Made by a program: the position numbers and the translations under genes | Source: JBNAVY01 sp049700195 | GTDB taxonomy: Bacteria > Bacillota > Thermoanaerobacteria > Thermoanaerobacterales > Thermoanaerobacteraceae | Length of the DNA: 63,703 nucleotides | Reading direction: 5' to 3' | Assembly: GCA_049700195.1 (NCBI GenBank) | Contig: JBNAVY010000008.1 | Span: forward strand, 1-63,703 | Part shown: positions 25,368 through 32,324 of the stretch, in pieces | Layout: the number at the start of each line of letters is the position of its first letter | How positions within the stretch are numbered: the first letter of the stretch is position 1 | The notes under the pieces: generated by a model | The model's database searches: none | What the model saw: only the letters and a program-made list of their open reading frames with translations | Told to the model about the DNA's origin: nothing

Positions 25368-26213
25368 ATGGATAAAATAGCAATTGTAACTGACAGTTTA
25401 GCTGATGTTCCTGAAGATTTAGTCAAAACTTATGGGATTTATGTTGTACCTTTAACAATTAATATTGATGGAGTTTCATATAAAGATGGGATAGATATTA
25501 CAAAAGAAGAATTTTATAAATTAGTTGAAGAAGGTAAAATGCCAACTACTTCTCAGGTTTCACCAGTAGAATTTATGGATGTTTTTAATGATTTATTAAA
25601 AAGTTATGATTATATTATAGCTATAATTTTATCTTCAAAGCTAAGCGGTACTTATCAATCAGCTGAAATAGCCAAAGGTATGGTTAATCCTTCTCGCATT
25701 CAAGTTTTTGATTCACTTCAATACTCTTTTGGTAATGGCATAATTGTTTTAGAAGCTGCGAAAATGGCCTCACAAGGTGCAAGTAAAGAAGAAATTATAG
25801 CCAGAGTACAGGAAATGATAAAAAATGTTAGGTACATAATGTCTTTTGATTCTTTAGATTATCTTTACAGAGGTGGAAGGCTTGCAAGATCTCAAGCATT
25901 TTTAGGAAATATCTTAAATATAAAACCTATTGTAATGAATGAAGACGGAGAAATAAAAATTGTAGACAAGGTTAGAGGGCAAAAAAATGTAATTAAATGG
26001 ATTGTTAATTATATGAAAAAGACTGGTATAGATTTTACTGAGAAAGAAGTAGGTGTTTTACATACAGACAAAGGTGATTTTATAAATGAAGTTGAGACAG
26101 CATTAAGGAATGAATTAGGAATAACAAAATTTATAAGAGGTAGAGGAAGTTGCAGTACTGGAACTCATGCAGGTCCAGCGGCAATAGGAGTGTTTTTTGA
26201 AGAAAAAAAGTAA
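25368..26213 (+). CDS. DegV family fatty-acid-binding protein (FakB-like)
   Basis: The 281-residue protein is a DegV-fold lipid-binding protein: IAIVTDSLADVPEDL at the start, then PTTSQVSPVEF at about 59-69, LSSKLSGTYQSA at about 88-99, and a C-terminal GPAAIGVFF. Such proteins bind a fatty acid in a deep pocket and present it to FakA for phosphorylation. AAAGGAGA precedes the ATG. It sits 15 bases after recG, in the same operon as fakA. Which fatty acid it prefers is not visible. Confidence 0.92.
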   Translation: MDKIAIVTDSLADVPEDLVKTYGIYVVPLTINIDGVSYKDGIDITKEEFYKLVEEGKMPTTSQVSPVEFMDVFNDLLKSYDYIIAIILSSKLSGTYQSAEIAKGMVNPSRIQVFDSLQYSFGNGIIVLEAAKMASQGASKEEIIARVQEMIKNVRYIMSFDSLDYLYRGGRLARSQAFLGNILNIKPIVMNEDGEIKIVDKVRGQKNVIKWIVNYMKKTGIDFTEKEVGVLHTDKGDFINEVETALRNELGITKFIRGRGSCSTGTHAGPAAIGVFFEEKK

Positions 26214-26275
26214 ATTTTAAACAATTTATTTTGCCATTTTGATCACTATTATACATTTTTGAAAATAATTTTTCG

Positions 26276-26304
26276 GTTTAGAAAAACTGTTTTTGGTTAA
26301 ATTA
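26276..26304 (+). promoter_or_regulatory. candidate sigma-G-type promoter of first SASP gene
   Basis: GTTTA and TAAATTA lie 17 bases apart, with the start codon 30 bases downstream. Both elements are imperfect matches to the sigma-F/G pattern, so this is a weak call supported mainly by position and by a similar arrangement before the second copy. Confidence 0.3.
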
Positions 26305-26492
26305 ATAATACAAACACAAATGGAGGTGATTAAAATGGCAGCAGGTTCAGATACAAAAAATCCACTTGTGGTAAGAGAAGCAAAACAAGCCATGAGCCAG
26401 TGGAAATATGAAATAGCTAGAGAGTTAGGTATTAATCCACCAGCAGATGGTTACTGGGGAAATTTAACATCACGTGATTGTGGTGCTGTTGG
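26294..26492 (+). repeat. 199-base identical block, copy 1 (SASP leader and gene)
   Basis: This block is identical base for base to 26695-26893. It begins 41 bases before the SASP start codon and stops inside the gene. Upstream DNA is not alike, and the last 70 bases of the two genes differ at seven positions. Confidence 0.95.
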
Positions 26493-26562
26493 CGGACACA
26501 TGGTAAGAAAAATGATTCAAATGGCAGAAAGCCAGATAGCAAGCAAAGGCACTTTAAGATAG
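26335..26562 (+). CDS. alpha/beta-type small acid-soluble spore protein, copy 1
   Basis: The 75-residue protein is an alpha/beta SASP, which coats and protects DNA in the dormant spore. The germination protease site KYEIARELGI is at residues 24-33, and the DNA-binding motif GGHMVRKMI at 53-61. It has two Trp and one Cys (C49), residues that the B. subtilis proteins lack. GGAGGTG lies 7 bases before the ATG at 26335; the frame is open upstream but starts there are not supported. A near-identical gene follows at 26736. Synthesis is expected only in the forespore. Confidence 0.96.
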   Translation: MAAGSDTKNPLVVREAKQAMSQWKYEIARELGINPPADGYWGNLTSRDCGAVGGHMVRKMIQMAESQIASKGTLR

Positions 26563-26579
26563 TTTAATTATAGATTTTA

Positions 26580-26605
26580 AAAGGATATCCTTTGGGATAT
26601 CCTTT
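26580..26605 (+). terminator. terminator after first SASP gene
   Basis: AAAGGATATCC and GGATATCCTTT form a perfect 11-bp stem around TTTG, followed by AT-rich DNA. It ends the first SASP transcript, so the two copies are separate transcription units. Confidence 0.85.
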
Positions 26606-26676
26606 AATATATATATAATAGTAATTTAGTTTATATAATTTTTATATAAAAAAACATATATTACATATGTTTACAT

Positions 26677-26705
26677 GAATATAATTTTTATATATGGTTA
26701 AATTA
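26677..26705 (+). promoter_or_regulatory. candidate sigma-G-type promoter of second SASP gene
   Basis: GAATA, a full match to the -35 pattern, lies 17 bases before TAAATTA, which is an imperfect -10. The start codon is 30 bases downstream, as in the first copy. Confidence 0.35.
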
Positions 26706-26893
26706 ATAATACAAACACAAATGGAGGTGATTAAAATGGCAGCAGGTTCAGATACAAAAAATCCACTTGTGGTAAGAGAAGCAAAACAAGCCATGAGCCA
26801 GTGGAAATATGAAATAGCTAGAGAGTTAGGTATTAATCCACCAGCAGATGGTTACTGGGGAAATTTAACATCACGTGATTGTGGTGCTGTTGG
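26695..26893 (+). repeat. 199-base identical block, copy 2 (SASP leader and gene)
   Basis: This is the direct-repeat partner of 26294-26492 at an offset of 401 bases. The identity covers 41 bases of leader and 158 bases of coding sequence. Confidence 0.95.
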
Positions 26894-26963
26894 TGGACAC
26901 ATGGTAAGAAAAATGATCCAAATGGCTGAAAGCCAAATTGCAAGCAAAGGTACTTTAAGATAA
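26736..26963 (+). CDS. alpha/beta-type small acid-soluble spore protein, copy 2
   Basis: The encoded 75 residues are identical to those of the gene at 26335. The DNA is also identical until codon 53; after it come six synonymous changes and a different stop codon (TAA in place of TAG). The ribosome site and start are the same. It has its own terminator, so it is expressed separately. Two SASP copies raise dose in the forespore, a common feature of spore formers. The pattern of identity points to a recent duplication or to gene conversion between copies. Confidence 0.96.
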   Translation: MAAGSDTKNPLVVREAKQAMSQWKYEIARELGINPPADGYWGNLTSRDCGAVGGHMVRKMIQMAESQIASKGTLR

Positions 26964-26986
26964 ATTATATAGTTTATAAAGATATA

Positions 26987-27012
26987 AAAGGACAGTCTAA
27001 AGGCTGTCCTTT
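26987..27012 (+). terminator. terminator after second SASP gene
   Basis: AAAGGACAGTC and GGCTGTCCTTT pair over 11 positions with one G-T pair around TAAA. It faces the terminator of the opposing RNA at 27022-27134. Confidence 0.82.
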
Positions 27013-27021
27013 AAAAATATA

Positions 27022-27134
27022 ATAAAAAATATAATCCAGGTAGGTTTTCTACCTGGATTGGGAGAGGAGAAATTGAAGGAAGAATTTTGGGGAAATTTGA
27101 TTCCCATTAATATTATTTACCAAAGTCGAAAAAA
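27022..27134 (-). ncRNA. csfG: probable CsfG-type sporulation small RNA
   Basis: On the minus strand this interval has the build of a small regulatory RNA of about 110 bases. It has a short 5' hairpin (GGGAA and TTCCC around 6 bases, 27095-27110). A CU-rich, unpaired stretch follows, running from TTCTTCC to CTCCTCTCCC (27060-27084). A perfect 11-bp terminator hairpin and a T run close it. The CU-rich part is complementary to ribosome binding sites. A sigma-F-like promoter lies just upstream. B. subtilis CsfG, a forespore RNA conserved in endospore formers, lies next to ylbH; here the RNA is next to rsmD, the ylbH homolog, followed by coaD (ylbI) and ylbJ. The ends are estimates. Confidence 0.68.
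27024..27059 (-). terminator. terminator of the CsfG-type RNA
   Basis: Read on the minus strand, AATCCAGGTAG and CTACCTGGATT form a perfect 11-bp stem with a 5-base loop, followed by ATATTTTTTATT. On the plus strand it is followed by G-rich DNA, so it works only for the minus strand. Confidence 0.82.
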
Positions 27135-27140
27135 ATTATA

Positions 27141-27170
27141 CATTTTTTTGTGTTAAATCGTAAAATATGC
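27141..27170 (-). promoter_or_regulatory. candidate sigma-F-type promoter of the small RNA
   Basis: On the minus strand GCATA (27166-27170) fits the GYWTA -35 pattern fully. Fifteen bases later CAAAAAAATG (27141-27150) fits the sigma-F -10 pattern at 8 of 10 positions. Transcription would start near 27134. Confidence 0.45.
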
Positions 27171-27176
27171 TAAAAT
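27148..27176 (+). promoter_or_regulatory. sigma-A promoter of rsmD-coaD
   Basis: TTGTGT and TAAAAT are 17 bases apart and the rsmD start is 25 bases beyond. It overlaps the opposing small-RNA promoter, so the two could not be used at once. Confidence 0.55.
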
Positions 27177-27200
27177 AATTTAAGAAGTGGAGGTGCAATT

Positions 27201-27764
27201 TTGAGGATAGTGTCAGGTTTTTTTAGAGGAAGAAAACTAAAAGCTCCATTTGGTAAGGATATAAGGCCTACATCTGATATGGTTAAAGAATCACTTTTTA
27301 ATATTTTATATACTAAAATAGAAGATAGTATTTTTATGGATTTATTTTCAGGCACTGGTAATATAGGTATTGAAGCTTTAAGCAGAGGTGCAAGGTTCTG
27401 CTATTTTATAGATAATAATTTTAACAGTATTAGATGTTTAAAGGATAATTTAGATTTATTAGATATAAAGGGCAAGTTTGAAATAATTAATAGTGATGTA
27501 TTTAAAGCTATAGAATTTTTTAAGAAAAAAAATATTAAATTTGATATAATTTTTATTGATCCTCCATATTATAAAAACTTAGCACATAAGACCTTAATTA
27601 TGCTTTCTGATTCAAATATATTAGATGAGGATGGAGTAATAGTGGTAGAACATCACAAAAATGATATAATTGAAGATGTTTATAATACTTTATTAAAAAC
27701 TAAAAGTAAAAAATATGGTGAAACAATTTTAACATTTTTTAAGGAGGAAATATGGGCAAAATAG
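27201..27764 (+). CDS. rsmD: 16S rRNA m2G966 methyltransferase
   Basis: RsmD (YlbH) methylates a guanine of 16S rRNA. The 187-residue protein has MRIVSGFFRGRKL at the start, the SAM-binding DLFSGTGNIGIEALSRGA at about 49-66, and the catalytic DPPY at about 117-120. The start is TTG, 8 bases after GGAGGTG. It overlaps coaD by 13 bases; this pair is conserved across Firmicutes. The small-RNA gene is divergent upstream. Confidence 0.95.
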   Translation: MRIVSGFFRGRKLKAPFGKDIRPTSDMVKESLFNILYTKIEDSIFMDLFSGTGNIGIEALSRGARFCYFIDNNFNSIRCLKDNLDLLDIKGKFEIINSDVFKAIEFFKKKNIKFDIIFIDPPYYKNLAHKTLIMLSDSNILDEDGVIVVEHHKNDIIEDVYNTLLKTKSKKYGETILTFFKEEIWAK

Positions 27765-28234
27765 CTATTTATCCTGGTAGTTTTGATCCTGTTACATACG
27801 GACATATTGATATTATTCAAAGAGCATCACTGTTATTTGATAAATTGATTGTAGCAGTATTGGTGAATCCAGCCAAGAAACCACTTTTTTCTTTAGAAGA
27901 AAGAGTACATTTATTGCAGGAGGTAACTAAAGATATAGCAAGGGTTGAGGTTTCTAATTTTGATGGATTGTTAGTTGATTATGCAAAAAAGGTTGATGCT
28001 ACAGCTATAATTAAGGGATTAAGGATGATTTCTGATTTTGAATATGAGTTTCAAATGGCATTAATTAATAAAAAGTTGTATCCATCAGTAGAGACTGTTT
28101 TTTTGATGACAAATAATAAATATGGTTATTTAAGTTCAAGTGTAGTTAAGGAAATTGCTGAATTTGGAGGTTGTTTGTCAGAATTTGTGCCAGATATAGT
28201 AAGTAATGAATTAAATAAAAAGTTTAAGAAATAA
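27752..28234 (+). CDS. coaD: phosphopantetheine adenylyltransferase
   Basis: CoaD adds AMP to 4'-phosphopantetheine, the next-to-last step of coenzyme A synthesis. The 160-residue protein has YPGSFDPVTYGHIDII at about 7-22 with the nucleotidyltransferase HxGH-like motif (TYGH), and SSSVVKEIAEFGG near the end. AAGGAGG in rsmD precedes the ATG. CoaBC for earlier steps is at 7765 in this window. Confidence 0.96.
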   Translation: MGKIAIYPGSFDPVTYGHIDIIQRASLLFDKLIVAVLVNPAKKPLFSLEERVHLLQEVTKDIARVEVSNFDGLLVDYAKKVDATAIIKGLRMISDFEYEFQMALINKKLYPSVETVFLMTNNKYGYLSSSVVKEIAEFGGCLSEFVPDIVSNELNKKFKK

Positions 28235-28255
28235 TTTATTAAAGGGGGTAATATC

Positions 28256-28720
28256 TTGGCTAATGTGGAGGATTTAGAAGTTTTTAATCTTTTAGATGAG
28301 TTAGAAGATATAATTGAAAAAAGTTCTAATATACCACTTTCTAATAAGGCGTTAATAAATAAAGAAGATATACTGGAATTAATAAAACAAATACGTGTAA
28401 AATTGCCTGATGAATTTAAAAGGGCTGAGTGGATAAGACAGGAAAAACAAAGGATTCTTTTAGAAGCACAGCAAGATGCTGAAACAATTGTAAAAGAGGC
28501 AGAGCAACGTATAAATATGATGGTAAATGAAGATGAAATTACAAAAAAAGCAGAAAAAGCTGCTGCAGAAATAATTGCTTCAGCACAGGAAAATGCAAAA
28601 GAAATAAGGCTTGGCAGCAGGGAATATGCAGATGAGATTTTAGCAAAATTAGAAGAGGAAATGACTAAAATAGTACAAACCATAAAAAATAACAGGAATG
28701 AGCTGCGGGGCGTGAAGTGA
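28256..28720 (+). CDS. coiled-coil protein, V/F-ATPase b-subunit-like
   Basis: The 154-residue protein is almost wholly helical and charged. From about residue 60 it has a long stretch rich in Ala, Glu, Gln and Lys, with repeats such as EAQQDAETIVKEAEQRI and AEKAAAEIIASAQENAKEI, like the stalk b subunit of ATP synthases. There is no membrane segment. Genes of this type occur between coaD and ylbJ in Clostridia and have no known role. It starts at TTG after GGGGG. Its stop codon touches the ylbJ stop inside a shared hairpin. Function is not assigned. Confidence 0.75.
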   Translation: MANVEDLEVFNLLDELEDIIEKSSNIPLSNKALINKEDILELIKQIRVKLPDEFKRAEWIRQEKQRILLEAQQDAETIVKEAEQRINMMVNEDEITKKAEKAAAEIIASAQENAKEIRLGSREYADEILAKLEEEMTKIVQTIKNNRNELRGVK

Positions 28721-28735
28721 TTATGCCCTGCTTTT
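28705..28735 (+). terminator. terminator spanning the abutting stop codons
   Basis: GCGGGGC pairs with GCCCTGC (one G-T pair) around a 13-base loop, followed by TTTT and AT-rich DNA. The loop holds the TGA of the coiled-coil gene and the reverse stop of ylbJ side by side. The T tail suits the plus strand only. Confidence 0.65.
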
Positions 28736-29908
28736 ATATATTTTAGTTAAAATACCTATTAATAATAATATTAATGATGTTATTAAAAAAAGAAATAAAG
28801 AAATTTCAAATATGTTTATTGTATTTTTATATGAAAAATCATTAAATACATTTAGTGTTTGATATTCTGGAATTTTAACAAATAATAATATTAAATATGA
28901 ATATATTCCGGCAAAAACAAATTGGATCAATTTTGCCATAAAATATGGGAAATATGCAATTTTCGTTTTTGCTATAACGCTCATTACTTGACCATGTATT
29001 GAAATACCGCCCCATGCAATAATAGAACTAACTATTATTATTTTTTGGTTAATAGGTACTTGTGTTTGGCTTATTAAATTTGATCCTACAGTAATTTCAA
29101 GCATACCACTTAAAAAGGATGGTACTATTCTATTGTCAAAATTTAAAACACTAAAAAAAGGACTAATTATATGACTTAAAAATATTAATACACCATATAA
29201 GTTTAAAAACTCTATTATAACAGAAAAAAATACTATATAACCGCCTATCATTATTATAGTGTTCATTGATTTTATTATAGCATCTGACAAAATAGAGCTG
29301 AAACTTTTTTTGTTTTCATTTCTTACATCATACATTTTTTTAAAAGCGGATTTTAAAGGTTTATCAATTTTATATGTATTTGTTTTAATATCTTTTTTAT
29401 AAAATCTGAATAATATACCTGTAGTTATTGCAGATAAATAATTAGAAGCAATTATGATATAACCAATAATATTATTGTTAAACATCCCAATTGCTACAGC
29501 TCCAAGCATAAAAAGAGGTCCAGAATTATTGCAAAAAGCCATTAATCGTTCAGCTTCTGTTGTTGTGCATAATTTTTCTTCCCAAAGCCTGGATATTATT
29601 TGAGCACCTACAGGATATCCAGATGTATAACCTATAGCCATAGCAAAAGAGCCGCTTCCTGGGACTCTAAAAACCTTTCTCATTATAGGTTCTAAGAATG
29701 TACCTAAAAAATGAACTATTCCCATTTGTATTAAAAGTTCTGAACCAATAAAAAAGGGCAATAATGATGGTGTTATTATAAAAAGCCAAAGGTTTATTCC
29801 ATTTTTTGCTGCTTCCATAGATTCTTTCGGGAAGATAATAAGAGAGATAACTAATAAAACAATAAGTAAAACAAAAACATTTAATATAGAATTTTTGCTT
29901 TTCAACAT
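28721..29908 (-). CDS. ylbJ: sporulation integral membrane protein YlbJ
   Basis: The 395-residue polytopic protein has about eight or nine hydrophobic segments and belongs to the YlbJ/Gate-domain family. Conserved parts include AIGYTSGYPVGAQIISRLW at about 92-110 and FCNNSGPLFMLGAVAIGMF at about 125-143. In B. subtilis ylbJ is a mother-cell gene needed for resistant spores. GGTGGGGAT precedes the start at 29908; a TTG at 29905 is also possible. A CATATAAT near 29936 resembles a sigma-E -10, but no matching -35 was found. It is convergent with the coiled-coil gene, and tmcAL lies upstream on the same strand. Confidence 0.9.
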   Translation of the reverse strand: MLKSKNSILNVFVLLIVLLVISLIIFPKESMEAAKNGINLWLFIITPSLLPFFIGSELLIQMGIVHFLGTFLEPIMRKVFRVPGSGSFAMAIGYTSGYPVGAQIISRLWEEKLCTTTEAERLMAFCNNSGPLFMLGAVAIGMFNNNIIGYIIIASNYLSAITTGILFRFYKKDIKTNTYKIDKPLKSAFKKMYDVRNENKKSFSSILSDAIIKSMNTIIMIGGYIVFFSVIIEFLNLYGVLIFLSHIISPFFSVLNFDNRIVPSFLSGMLEITVGSNLISQTQVPINQKIIIVSSIIAWGGISIHGQVMSVIAKTKIAYFPYFMAKLIQFVFAGIYSYLILLFVKIPEYQTLNVFNDFSYKNTINIFEISLFLFLITSLILLLIGILTKIYKSRA

Positions 29909-29972
29909 ATCCCCACCCTGTAACCTGAATTCTATATTATATGTTTATTGAAAAAAAAAATAAAAATGCTGA

Positions 29973-31181
29973 TTATATTTTTATTATAGGATGAGTAAAA
30001 TCTAAATTTCCTCTTGACAATTCAGAATTTTTATATGCTAAAGTATAGATATCAGTTGCAAATAAGTCTTTTTCAAACATTTCGTAATTATCCAGGATTT
30101 TTTTATAATTAGAGACTTTTGTTATTATAGGAAGACTAGATTTCTTTTTTAGAGAATTTAAGATTTTTAAGCCTTTATTATTAAAGCCTAGGACTCTTAT
30201 GTAATTTGGACCGTCGAATTTTTGGTACATTTCATTTTTTATTTCTAGCAGTGTGTGTGTTAAAATACGTCTAATACGACTTTTTGTATATCTTTTTGAT
30301 TTGATCAGTTCGACTAAATAATTAAAATTGTTAGTTAAATTTGCTGAATTGTATATCTTATTTTCTAATCCTTCTGATACATCAAAAATATTTTTTAAAT
30401 TAGTTTTTTTTCTAAGTTTATAAAAGATAATATTAGAAAAATCTTCAAAAGATACGGGACAAATACCATTTTTTATAGCTTCAGTTAAAATATCGTAACT
30501 ATAGTCTGGTATATATTTTTGTATATTATTTATATTATTTTCATAAATTTGTTTTCTTGCGGAAGAAGCACTTATAAAATTTCCTTTGATTTCAAGAGAA
30601 TTATACATATTTCCAATTCTTTTTATTGTAAGAGGTTTTATATTACTATTTAATTTTAATAAAGATTTTACATATTCTATTGCAAGAATATTATTTGATG
30701 TTTGTAGGATATTGCTCATATCATTATTTGTAAATTTTTTTATTGCTTGTTCTCTTGCAAGAGCAAAGGTAAGACCAGTGTTTAAAAATTCTTTTAAATA
30801 TTTTTTATATAAGCTTGGCTCATTTTTGAGGATTTCTGCAATCTTGTAAATTTCATGAAGATCGCCCTTTTCAGTGCCAAAACATATATAATCAATTATT
30901 TTTAAAGAATCAAGAAGTTTAATTGCTCCATATGCAAAATTTTCTGCAGTTGATGTAGAATATATTACAGGTAATTCTATTACCAGATCTACACCTGACA
31001 TAAGCGCCATTTTGGTTCTTTCCCATTTATTTATTATTGCTGGTTCTCCTCTTTGAACAAAATTTCCACTCATTACTGCAACTACTTCATCACATTTACT
31101 AATATTTTTTGCAGAATTTATATGATAAATATGACCATTATGTAAAGGATTATATTCTACAATTATTCCTAAAATACTCAT
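29973..31181 (-). CDS. tmcAL: tRNA(Met) cytidine acetate ligase TmcAL
   Basis: TmcAL (YlbM) uses acetate and ATP to make N4-acetylcytidine at the wobble base of elongator tRNA-Met. The 402-residue protein opens with the nucleotidyltransferase motif GIIVEYNPLHNGHIYH. It continues with AVMSGNFVQRGEPAI at about 35-49, ELPVIYSTSTAENFAYGAI at about 74-92, and SASSARKQI further on. GAAAGGAA precedes the ATG. It was once annotated as a hypothetical nucleotidyltransferase. Its divergent neighbour pta also handles acetate chemistry, but this may be chance. Order with ylbJ follows the B. subtilis ylb cluster. Confidence 0.93.
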   Translation of the reverse strand: MSILGIIVEYNPLHNGHIYHINSAKNISKCDEVVAVMSGNFVQRGEPAIINKWERTKMALMSGVDLVIELPVIYSTSTAENFAYGAIKLLDSLKIIDYICFGTEKGDLHEIYKIAEILKNEPSLYKKYLKEFLNTGLTFALAREQAIKKFTNNDMSNILQTSNNILAIEYVKSLLKLNSNIKPLTIKRIGNMYNSLEIKGNFISASSARKQIYENNINNIQKYIPDYSYDILTEAIKNGICPVSFEDFSNIIFYKLRKKTNLKNIFDVSEGLENKIYNSANLTNNFNYLVELIKSKRYTKSRIRRILTHTLLEIKNEMYQKFDGPNYIRVLGFNNKGLKILNSLKKKSSLPIITKVSNYKKILDNYEMFEKDLFATDIYTLAYKNSELSRGNLDFTHPIIKI

Positions 31182-31305
31182 AATTCGATTCCTTTCAAAA
31201 AATTTTTTAATATATACTTATTATTTTATATAAAATATGATAAAATGTAAAATGTGTATACAATATTTTTTGTAAAAATTATATAAAAAGAAGGGAGTTA
31301 TAAAA

Positions 31306-32295
31306 ATGGGTGTAATGGATAATATTATCCAGAAAGCTAAAAATAATAAAAAAAGTATAGTTCTTGCGGAAGGTAGTGAGCCAAGGACTTTAAAAGCTTG
31401 TGAAAAAGTATTAAAAGAAGGTATTGCTGATATTTATTTACTTGGTAATGAGGATGTTATACATAAAGAAGCAAAAGATGTTGATATATCAAAGGCCATT
31501 ATTATAGACCCATCAAAATCAGAATTTTTAAATGCTTATGCAAAAGAGTATTATGAATTAAGAAAAAGCAAAGGTATGACAGAAGATAAAGCTCTTGAAA
31601 TTATGAAAGATCCTATGTATTTTGGATGTATGATGGTTAAAATGGGGGATGCTGATGGAATGGTTTCTGGAGCAATACATGCTACCGCAGACGTGTTTCG
31701 TCCAGCATTTCAAATAGTAAAAACTGCTCCAAATGTTAAAGTTGTATCAAGTGCTCTTATTATGGAAGTTCCTGATTGTACTTTTGGTTCTGATGGAGTA
31801 TTTGTTTTTGCAGACTGTGCAGTAAATCCAAATCCTAATGAAGAAGAACTGGCTGCAATAGCTATTGCATCAGCGCATACAGCAAGAGTACTTGCAGGTA
31901 TAGATCCTAAGATTGCAATGCTTTCTTTTTCAACAAAAGGCAGTGCTGCCCATGAATTAGTTGATAAGGTGAAAAATGCTACTAAAATAGCAAAAGAGTT
32001 GGCACCTGATTTGCTAATTGATGGTGAACTGCAGTTAGATGCAGCCATTGTAAAAGAAGTTGGTGAATTAAAAGCGCCAGGAAGTCCTGTTGCAGGGAAA
32101 GCTAATGTTCTTATATTCCCAGACTTACAATCAGGAAATATTGGATATAAACTTGTCCAGAGACTTGCTAAAGCAAACGCAATTGGCCCGATTTCACAAG
32201 GAATGGGAAAACCAATTAATGATCTTTCAAGAGGCTGCAGTGTAGATGACATTGTTAATGTAATTGCAATAACATCAGTTCAGGCAGAAAAATAA
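31306..32295 (+). CDS. pta: phosphate acetyltransferase
   Basis: Pta converts acetyl-CoA and phosphate to acetyl phosphate. The 329-residue protein is the short, single-domain form. It has VLAEGSEPRTLKA near residue 20, MVKMGDADGMVSGAIHATADV at about 110-130, and MLSFSTKGSAAHE at about 204-216. AAGGGAG precedes the ATG. It is followed by ackA, so the pair forms acetate and ATP in fermentation. The upstream region has AT-rich -10-like hexamers but no clear promoter. Confidence 0.96.
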   Translation: MGVMDNIIQKAKNNKKSIVLAEGSEPRTLKACEKVLKEGIADIYLLGNEDVIHKEAKDVDISKAIIIDPSKSEFLNAYAKEYYELRKSKGMTEDKALEIMKDPMYFGCMMVKMGDADGMVSGAIHATADVFRPAFQIVKTAPNVKVVSSALIMEVPDCTFGSDGVFVFADCAVNPNPNEEELAAIAIASAHTARVLAGIDPKIAMLSFSTKGSAAHELVDKVKNATKIAKELAPDLLIDGELQLDAAIVKEVGELKAPGSPVAGKANVLIFPDLQSGNIGYKLVQRLAKANAIGPISQGMGKPINDLSRGCSVDDIVNVIAITSVQAEK

Positions 32296-32324
32296 ACTTA
32301 TAAAAATATGGAAGGAGAATGGAA

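Noticed and set aside
27073..27156. 27-codon plus-strand ORF (TTG start after GGGAGAGGAG) between the second SASP gene and rsmD.
   Set aside because: Its apparent ribosome site is the complement of the CU-rich part of the minus-strand RNA, it has no family match, and its 3' part overlaps the rsmD promoter.
29936..29943. Sigma-E-like -10 (CATATAAT on the minus strand) before ylbJ.
   Set aside because: No acceptable -35 was found at 13-15 bases, so it is mentioned only within the ylbJ entry.
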